Part shown: positions 46,236-50,986 of the stretch, in pieces
How positions within the stretch are numbered: the first letter of the stretch is position 1
Layout: every line of letters starts with the position of its first letter
Virus record (IMG/VR): IMGVR_UViG_3300037245_000802
Coordinates: 1 to 50,986 of that record
Direction: 5' to 3' (one strand)
Source of the DNA: a virus
Length of the DNA: 50,986 nucleotides
The notes under the pieces: model-generated
The model's input: only the letters and a program-made list of their open reading frames with translations
Told to the model about the DNA's origin: nothing
The model's database searches: none
Position numbers and translations under genes: made by a program

Positions 46236-46766
46236 ATGAAATTGGACAACTACATGAAAGAAATGAAAGAAAACTTTGTTCCGTCAAATGAGATGGTTGA
46301 CTTCTTTGAAGAACGAACGAAGAGGCACATAGACTTTGTTGGTCAGAATCTCCAAACAATGATGGATATCTACCCAGCTATGCATCATGAACTATCAGAG
46401 AGAATCACTTCACATGACTTATCAAAATATGGTGCTGAAGAGTTTATCCCATACGTATATCTGACATGGTATCACAAGATGAGAAATGAGGGCGTGGCCT
46501 ACGAGTATCCATCACAGGACGTTGAAGATGCCATAAGGGGAGCAACACAACACCACATACACAACAACAGGCATCATCCTGAATTTCATGCTAACCCACA
46601 CCACATGACCGAAGTTGATATTATTGAGATGGTCTGTGACTGGGAAGCAATGTCTATGGAACTGGGTGGGAACACTGAAGAGTGGGCTAATAAGAATATA
46701 GGTAAGTGGAAGTTCGACAAGGAACATGTAAAACTTATCTATATGTTCATTGACGATTTATCCTGA
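46236..46766 (+). CDS. Tagged DUF5662-like protein
   Basis: 176 aa from ATG 46236. Begins MKLDNYMKE, close to the T4 internal-protein tag form. The body has R-I-T-S-H-D-L-S-K-Y, Q-H-H-I-H-N-N-R-H-H-P-E-F, and D-I-I-E-M-V-C-D-W, the pattern of DUF5662, a metal-binding HD-like family common in phages. Activity unknown, but the many His and Asp residues suggest a hydrolase. Confidence 0.75.
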   Translation: MKLDNYMKEMKENFVPSNEMVDFFEERTKRHIDFVGQNLQTMMDIYPAMHHELSERITSHDLSKYGAEEFIPYVYLTWYHKMRNEGVAYEYPSQDVEDAIRGATQHHIHNNRHHPEFHANPHHMTEVDIIEMVCDWEAMSMELGGNTEEWANKNIGKWKFDKEHVKLIYMFIDDLS

Positions 46767-46790
46767 AATACTAAAAACAAACAAATTACC

Positions 46791-46845
46791 TTGACATATG
46801 AACTCAAATACCCTATTATCTATAAAAGGATAATGGGGTATTTTT
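46791..46845 (+). promoter_or_regulatory. Early promoter overlapping a terminator-like hairpin
   Basis: TTGACA (46791-46796), 17-nt spacer, TATTAT (46814-46819). ACCCTATTATC/GATAATGGGGT (46810-46820, 46829-46839) plus ATTTTT forms a hairpin whose left arm holds the -10; it may end the upstream message. Confidence 0.65.
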
Positions 46846-46873
46846 ATGACATATCATGGAATTGGAGGACAAA

Positions 46874-47083
46874 ATGGCTATAGGATGGAATGAAACTATT
46901 AACTTTGGGGTGGGTAAAGAGTTTAAGGATAGAGCAAAACGCAGGAGAATGAATGGGGTTAAAGAGTCTAATCCTGCCTATAAATACAAGTTTTCTAAAG
47001 AGGAAATACAAGGGCTTAAAGAGCTTATGGATGAGCCGAGTGAACAAGAAACCCATTTCGACGGAGAGGATTTTACAATATGA
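46874..47083 (+). CDS. Small basic protein with C-terminal DGEDFTI tail
   Basis: 69 aa. TTGGAGGAC lies 3-9 nt before ATG 46874, so this start is preferred to 46856. Basic middle (K-R-R-R). Ends H-F-D-G-E-D-F-T-I, a divergent copy of the shared tail. Confidence 0.65.
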   Translation: MAIGWNETINFGVGKEFKDRAKRRRMNGVKESNPAYKYKFSKEEIQGLKELMDEPSEQETHFDGEDFTI

Positions 47084-47346
47084 GCAGACCAGCTATTACG
47101 GGTGCAGAACTTGACGATATCATTAGTGATGTTCACAAAATGCTGTACAAGAGGATTGAACAGCACGGCGATGGCGCATTCTCAAGCTCACATGAAATAT
47201 TGGGCATCTTGAATGAGGAGATGCTTGAGTATTCACTAGAGGTGTGCGGTAACGACAGAGAAGGACAAATTAGGGAGCTAATAGATGTTGCGGTGGGCGC
47301 AATCTTTGGTGCGGCTTCTCTCAAATCAGGAAAAGCTGAGTGGTAA
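47080..47346 (+). CDS. MazG-like protein
   Basis: 88 aa. The pattern H-E-I-L-G-I-L-N-E-E-M-L-E and L-I-D-V-A-V-G-A-I-F fits the all-alpha nucleotide pyrophosphohydrolase (MazG-like) family, where the E-E and D bind metal. Could sanitise NTPs. ATGA overlap with the previous gene. Confidence 0.6.
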   Translation: MSRPAITGAELDDIISDVHKMLYKRIEQHGDGAFSSSHEILGILNEEMLEYSLEVCGNDREGQIRELIDVAVGAIFGAASLKSGKAEW

Positions 47347-48362
47347 GTAAAGGTTTGACAAATGACCTATTCATTAACCACAAGGTTTGGGCTAAGTTCT
47401 CTGATGAAGAGATGGACGCATACAGGCAAGCAGTGTTCACCTACTACAGAGAAGCTGGCTTCCCCCTGTTCCCAACAGACAGAGCGTACAGGGAAAAGGA
47501 ATACAAGAAGCTGATGAAGTACGACTTCACCCAATGCGTTGACCATGATAGGCGTACAATCAACCAGACGATGCATGGATTGGCTCTGGCATGGTCGTAC
47601 ATGCCCCACTCGTGGAACGTGGTCTGTAACGGCAAACTGACCCCTTGGCAGGTGTTTCATGACGATGACCTGTTGATGAAGTGTATCATCAAGCGTACCA
47701 CGTTTGGCGCAAATATGTCAGATAATGGATTGCGTAAGATAATGAAGCTGTTCACGGGTACACAGTGTGTAAGTAACTTCAGACCGACAGCGGCGGCGGG
47801 TGTATATGACTGGTTCTGTCAGCCTGACAATGTGGTGTGGGATATGTCATGTGGGTTTGGTGGGCGGTTACTGGGTGCTCATATGGCGGGTGTCAAGTAT
47901 ATTGGCACTGACCCCTCAACACCTACATTCAATGGCCTATGCCAGATGAATGAGGATTTCGACCTGAACGGGGAGATACACCAGTGTGGCAGTGAGGTGT
48001 TTCTGCCAGATAAGAACAGTCTGGATTTCTGTTTCACATCACCGCCATATTTCGATACAGAGAAATATACAGATGAGGAAACACAGAGCTACATGGCATT
48101 CCCCAGTAAGGATGCTTGGCTTGATGGCTTCCTGCTGAAGACATTTGAAAACTGTCACTACGGGCTGAAGAAGGGCAAGTTAATGGCTGTTAATGTAGCT
48201 AACACGAAACACTTTCCAGACTTCGAACAGAAGACAATAGACTGTGGTACGGATGCGGGGTTCAACCTCATAAGCACGTGGAACCTAGCACTCTCAAACC
48301 CAACAATGAAAAGCACCAAACAGGTATACAAATATGAGCCAATCTTTATCTTCCAGAAATAA
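47340..48362 (+). CDS. DNA methyltransferase-like protein
   Basis: 340 aa from GTG 47340. F-R-P-T-A-A (147-152), D-M-S-C-G-F-G-G-R (168-176, SAM binding) and T-S-P-P-Y (233-237) are motifs I and IV of amino-methyltransferases. The F-R-P-T-A-A segment marks a phage family of DNA methylase relatives. It overlaps the next gene by 29 bases, suggesting they act together, perhaps modifying phage DNA against restriction. Confidence 0.8.
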   Translation: MVSKGLTNDLFINHKVWAKFSDEEMDAYRQAVFTYYREAGFPLFPTDRAYREKEYKKLMKYDFTQCVDHDRRTINQTMHGLALAWSYMPHSWNVVCNGKLTPWQVFHDDDLLMKCIIKRTTFGANMSDNGLRKIMKLFTGTQCVSNFRPTAAAGVYDWFCQPDNVVWDMSCGFGGRLLGAHMAGVKYIGTDPSTPTFNGLCQMNEDFDLNGEIHQCGSEVFLPDKNSLDFCFTSPPYFDTEKYTDEETQSYMAFPSKDAWLDGFLLKTFENCHYGLKKGKLMAVNVANTKHFPDFEQKTIDCGTDAGFNLISTWNLALSNPTMKSTKQVYKYEPIFIFQK

Positions 48363-49305
48363 TTTGCCGATGCTGGATGACTTACAGCAAGCGGTTGACC
48401 TAAAGGATATCACCAGCACGATTACGTTGGATGATAAGGCAACCATCGACATGTATTATGGTGATGAGATTTACCCGTACTACATGAACTGGGCGCATAA
48501 TGTCATGGCTACCCATTGGCAAGTACGATTCGCTGAGATAGACTTTGGTGAGGATACTGTGTTGTTCGCATATAAGAACGTTTCATTCTTTGCGGTGAAG
48601 TATTATCGACTCCTGTTCTACCCCAAGAGCATCAATGGCATCAGGGCTAACGAGGATGCCGTGTACGAGGAGATAATCAAGCATGAGAAGGTGACTGAGG
48701 TTGTCACCAAAGAGCCTCATGGGAAGCCATTTGACCACGATTTCTATATCAATGCGAGTGATAAGTTCAAGGAGATTGATATAGGCAAATATCGCTCAAA
48801 GCACCGTATCAACATCCTGAAGAAATGCCCTGAATTTGTCGTGCGTAAGGCTGTCACGGGTGACAAAAATAACATCAAGAAGTTGCTAGACCATTGGAAA
48901 GAATCCAAGGGTAAGGATTACAGTGGTGCGGTGTTCAAGGGCTTCCTGAAATACTATGAGACATGGGTGGAGTGTGGTGATATAGAAGTCATTGTCATGA
49001 CGTACCAAGAACTTGTCATAGGCTTGTACGTGTACGTCAACACCACTAACAACAACTATTACCAGATTATCAATGTTGCACTCAACAACCAAAACTTTGA
49101 AATGAGTGACCAGTTATATCTTTTTGGGGGGGTATTCAGGAAGATTCTCTCTGATACCTCACAGATATCCCTGTACTTTACACTTGAGATGTTACGTGAT
49201 AAGGTGGACACAATCACGTTTGCGGGTGGCAGGATACCGAAGCTGGTTGCATACAAGAAACGAGTATATAAGGACGCTATCCCTTACTATAGGAGAAAGC
49301 TATGA
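48334..49305 (+). CDS. GNAT-like partner of the methyltransferase
   Basis: 323 aa. The C-terminal half (about residues 170-310) has the strand-helix layout of a GNAT acyltransferase fold, with a V-I-G-L-Y-V-Y strand in the middle. No clear acyl-CoA Q/R-x-x-G-x-G loop is seen. A paired modifying enzyme that decorates bases is a speculation. AGGT lies before the ATG. Confidence 0.6.
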   Translation: MSQSLSSRNNLPMLDDLQQAVDLKDITSTITLDDKATIDMYYGDEIYPYYMNWAHNVMATHWQVRFAEIDFGEDTVLFAYKNVSFFAVKYYRLLFYPKSINGIRANEDAVYEEIIKHEKVTEVVTKEPHGKPFDHDFYINASDKFKEIDIGKYRSKHRINILKKCPEFVVRKAVTGDKNNIKKLLDHWKESKGKDYSGAVFKGFLKYYETWVECGDIEVIVMTYQELVIGLYVYVNTTNNNYYQIINVALNNQNFEMSDQLYLFGGVFRKILSDTSQISLYFTLEMLRDKVDTITFAGGRIPKLVAYKKRVYKDAIPYYRRKL

Positions 49306-49469
49306 ATGACGATGAAGCGGCGGCTAAATGGATGAAAATGGTCATGGGCACGGTGCGTCAAAACAAAGACAAATATGGCGAATGGACTCTTGATATAGAA
49401 ACCGGACCCCTCTGGGATACCTCTGATGAATCAGAAGACCATTTCGAGGATGATTTGTTTGAAATATGA
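49302..49469 (+). CDS. Small protein with C-terminal EDDLFEI tail
   Basis: 55 aa, acidic. AGGAGAAAG upstream. Ends H-F-E-D-D-L-F-E-I, shared tail; its last codon and stop supply the next ATG. Confidence 0.65.
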   Translation: MNDDEAAAKWMKMVMGTVRQNKDKYGEWTLDIETGPLWDTSDESEDHFEDDLFEI

Positions 49470-49756
49470 AATTACACGGCAAAATATTTGTGCCGGTACC
49501 GGGCAATGATGATTACTATTGGTGCATTTTAACACAAACACTGTTCTCTACAAAAAAGACAAATGGTGTACCACTAAAAGAGTTGCGGGTTCTCCACGCC
49601 AACAAGTATAACGATTTTAAGGCTGGTTACCAGATGTTCAATAAACGTCTGAAGAACTATGCCACAGTTAACTGGCTCAAGACCCTGAATCATGGAGATG
49701 CTATAGCACTGGTGTTTGATGAAAATAACTTTGATGAGGATTTATTTGAGATATGA
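49466..49756 (+). CDS. Small protein with C-terminal DEDLFEI tail
   Basis: 96 aa, beta-rich and basic in its first two thirds. Ends N-F-D-E-D-L-F-E-I, shared tail. The 27 tail-coding bases match those of the gene at 50442 exactly. Confidence 0.65.
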   Translation: MKLHGKIFVPVPGNDDYYWCILTQTLFSTKKTNGVPLKELRVLHANKYNDFKAGYQMFNKRLKNYATVNWLKTLNHGDAIALVFDENNFDEDLFEI

Positions 49757-49926
49757 AGATTGAATATAACATAATATCTTCAACACACAGTAACATACTA
49801 ATAGATAAGGTTACCTGTGCAATGTTGAGTGGCTGGTTGCCGCAAGGTGGTGCATTTTTAGACCCCGCAGAAAATTGGGATAAATGGAAACAGACAATGA
49901 TTAGGGAAACTGATGAGGAAACTTAA
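49753..49926 (+). CDS. Small hypothetical protein
   Basis: 57 aa, no shared tail. ATGA overlap with the gene before. Trp-rich second half (W-L-P, W-D-K-W). Unknown function. Confidence 0.6.
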   Translation: MKIEYNIISSTHSNILIDKVTCAMLSGWLPQGGAFLDPAENWDKWKQTMIRETDEET

Positions 49927-50173
49927 TTTCAAGATAGGTGATAAGCTCTACTGTAAAGAGAAGCGACAGATAATGGGCGTGGACTATGGTGAGAAATACA
50001 CTATCAAGCAATTTAAGATGACATGGTTTGAGGGTATGGTGGATGACTACCAAGAACTGGGTGTACTGTTCGAGGAAACAGGAAAGAACATCTATCCCCT
50101 AGAATGCTTTGCTGGACGGATGCCAATGAAGGCTGACCCAGTAAGGCTGGATGAGGAGTTGTTCAAGATATGA
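49913..50173 (+). CDS. Small barrel-like protein with C-terminal DEELFKI tail
   Basis: 86 aa. The start N-F-K-I-G-D-K-L-Y-C looks like an SH3-type strand pair. Ends R-L-D-E-E-L-F-K-I, shared tail. Starts inside the previous gene. Confidence 0.65.
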   Translation: MRKLNFKIGDKLYCKEKRQIMGVDYGEKYTIKQFKMTWFEGMVDDYQELGVLFEETGKNIYPLECFAGRMPMKADPVRLDEELFKI

Positions 50174-50445
50174 AGAAATTTGAATATCGTGACCAAGTGA
50201 AACTGACCGACCATAGAGCATGGAAAGATTTCTATGATGACAAGTATATTGGTTTTGATGAGAACTGGAAACGCTTTTGGGATGAGAATGTAGACAGGCA
50301 ATTCACTATCCTTGGTGAAGGTGATGACGGTGGTGTGCTGTTGGGTGGGCTACCAGATTACGTGGAACATGACATGAACTTTTACTCAGATGAGCTTGAG
50401 GGCTATGTTGGGGTATTCAGTGACAATAGGATGTTCAAGATATGA
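50170..50445 (+). CDS. Small protein with C-terminal NRMFKI tail
   Basis: 91 aa, acidic and aromatic. Ends F-S-D-N-R-M-F-K-I, the most divergent of the tails (Met for Leu). ATGA overlap. Confidence 0.65.
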   Translation: MKKFEYRDQVKLTDHRAWKDFYDDKYIGFDENWKRFWDENVDRQFTILGEGDDGGVLLGGLPDYVEHDMNFYSDELEGYVGVFSDNRMFKI

Positions 50446-50621
50446 GTTTACTTAGAACCCTGATTGACAATCTACCCACTGATTTAAGTGACAACATGTT
50501 GGATATGACAGTCGATGAAGTTGGGGAGCTATTGGATAGGGTTGTGGATAAAGCCAAACAACAAGAGAAAGAACGCCTTGACCACATGGCAGAGTTTGAT
50601 GAGGATTTATTTGAGATATGA
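50442..50621 (+). CDS. Small helical protein with C-terminal DEDLFEI tail
   Basis: 59 aa, helical, acidic. Ends E-F-D-E-D-L-F-E-I, shared tail. ATGA overlaps at both ends. Confidence 0.65.
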   Translation: MSLLRTLIDNLPTDLSDNMLDMTVDEVGELLDRVVDKAKQQEKERLDHMAEFDEDLFEI

Positions 50622-50872
50622 ACATGAACATGACTGAGCTAGAAATAGAACAGGAGCTTGACCAGATATATGACCTCGAAGACTTAATCATTGATGGGCG
50701 ATTCGAGACTCTTGATGTGATTCTCTCACTGGTTGATGCTGAAAATATTGACGCTGTGTTCCTTATGGGATTTGTTATTGTAAGTCGATTGGCGGCTGAA
50801 CACCTGACAAATAGGGATGCATTATTAGAAGTATTTCATAGACGCTTCCCTGAGTATAAGGATATGAAATGA
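50618..50872 (+). CDS. Small acidic helical protein
   Basis: 84 aa. Acidic N-terminal helices and a hydrophobic segment (F-L-M-G-F-V-I-V). No shared tail. Unknown function. Confidence 0.6.
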   Translation: MNMNMTELEIEQELDQIYDLEDLIIDGRFETLDVILSLVDAENIDAVFLMGFVIVSRLAAEHLTNRDALLEVFHRRFPEYKDMK

Positions 50873-50986
50873 TGGCATATAAAGCAGGTGACAGGGTAAC
50901 GTTTACCGAGAAGAGACTACACAGAGCACAGGAGAGAACCCTGAGAAGTACCACTGGTACACCTACACCCACTGATAAATTCATCA
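50872..50986 (+). CDS. Small protein, 3' end outside window
   Basis: 38 residues visible, open to the window end. Starts M-A-Y-K-A-G-D-R-V-T-F, the barrel-type start seen in several genes here. ATG overlaps the previous stop (TGATG). Confidence 0.5.
   Translation, partial: MAYKAGDRVTFTEKRLHRAQERTLRSTTGTPTPTDKFI

Noticed and set aside
1-50986. tRNA genes, integrase, attachment sites or insertion sequences
   Set aside because: No cloverleaf-like segment, transposase or integrase motif, or terminal inverted repeats were seen; small tRNAs could still be missed by eye.

Overview
The window looks like part of a large, strictly lytic, T4-related myovirus genome, probably infecting a Gram-negative (gamma-proteobacterial-type) host. 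The support is a T4-style replication/recombination set (UvsW, UvsY, gp41-like DnaB helicase, family-B DNA polymerase with exonuclease), exact T4 late-promoter boxes (TATAAATA), dense packing with ATGA/TAATG start-stop overlaps, an Rz/Rz1-type overlapping spanin pair, and no integrase, rRNA or recognisable tRNA. No gene-free stretch exceeds 300 bases.

Layout. 1-516: 3' part of an unknown gene, then a terminator touching a late promoter. 614-1610: lysis genes (small membrane protein, spanins). 1597-4404: a string of small late genes whose N-termini share a short tag ending in L-x-E. 4419-6816 (minus): uvsW, uvsY and two small genes, facing a divergent promoter built on a 16-bp palindrome. 6902-12399: small Cys-rich protein, replicative helicase, thioredoxin, Fe-S uracil-DNA-glycosylase-like protein, cyclic-phosphate-processing receiver, metallophosphoesterase. 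12421-14629: more L-x-E tagged genes. 14722-18097: DNA polymerase, coiled-coil protein, macro-domain-like protein. 18167-21614: early-type small genes including a lipoprotein and a SpoT-like HD hydrolase. 21611-26337: an NAD operon with an aldolase-type fusion protein, PncB, Nudix, NadD, NadE and PncA. 26400-36328: RtcB ligase, ClpP-like protease, protein phosphatase, exported lytic transglycosylase, DHH phosphoesterase and a collagen-like secreted protein in a cassette flanked by a 53-bp duplication. 36381-42405 (minus): RimK-type ATP-grasp fused to a RimB-like protease domain and a second large cluster of L-x-E tagged genes, including an HExxH protein and a ParB-like protein. 42477-50986: many very small genes, twelve of them ending in a shared C-terminal peptide of the form F-D-E-D-L-F-E-I, plus a DNA methyltransferase and a GNAT-like partner.

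Three systems stand out. (1) Twenty proteins, spread over four loci and both strands, start with interchangeable tags (MRLQRYLxE, MDIIEKIDMVLE, MxxTVxKYLxE) that match the form of the T4 internal-protein capsid targeting sequence and the gp21-type L/I-x-E cleavage site; I infer a large cargo of proteins packaged in the head and ejected with the DNA. (2) A complete deamidating (Preiss-Handler) route from nicotinamide to NAD+ is encoded by PncA, PncB, NadD and NadE, suited to refilling NAD+ under NAD-depleting host defences; nearby macro-like, Nudix, RtcB and receiver-type proteins fit the same theme. (3) A C-terminal acidic-Leu-Phe tail is shared by small, otherwise unrelated proteins and echoed at the ends of UvsW and the polymerase, suggesting a common docking partner such as the sliding clamp. 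All functional statements come from motif reading by eye; none was checked against a database.
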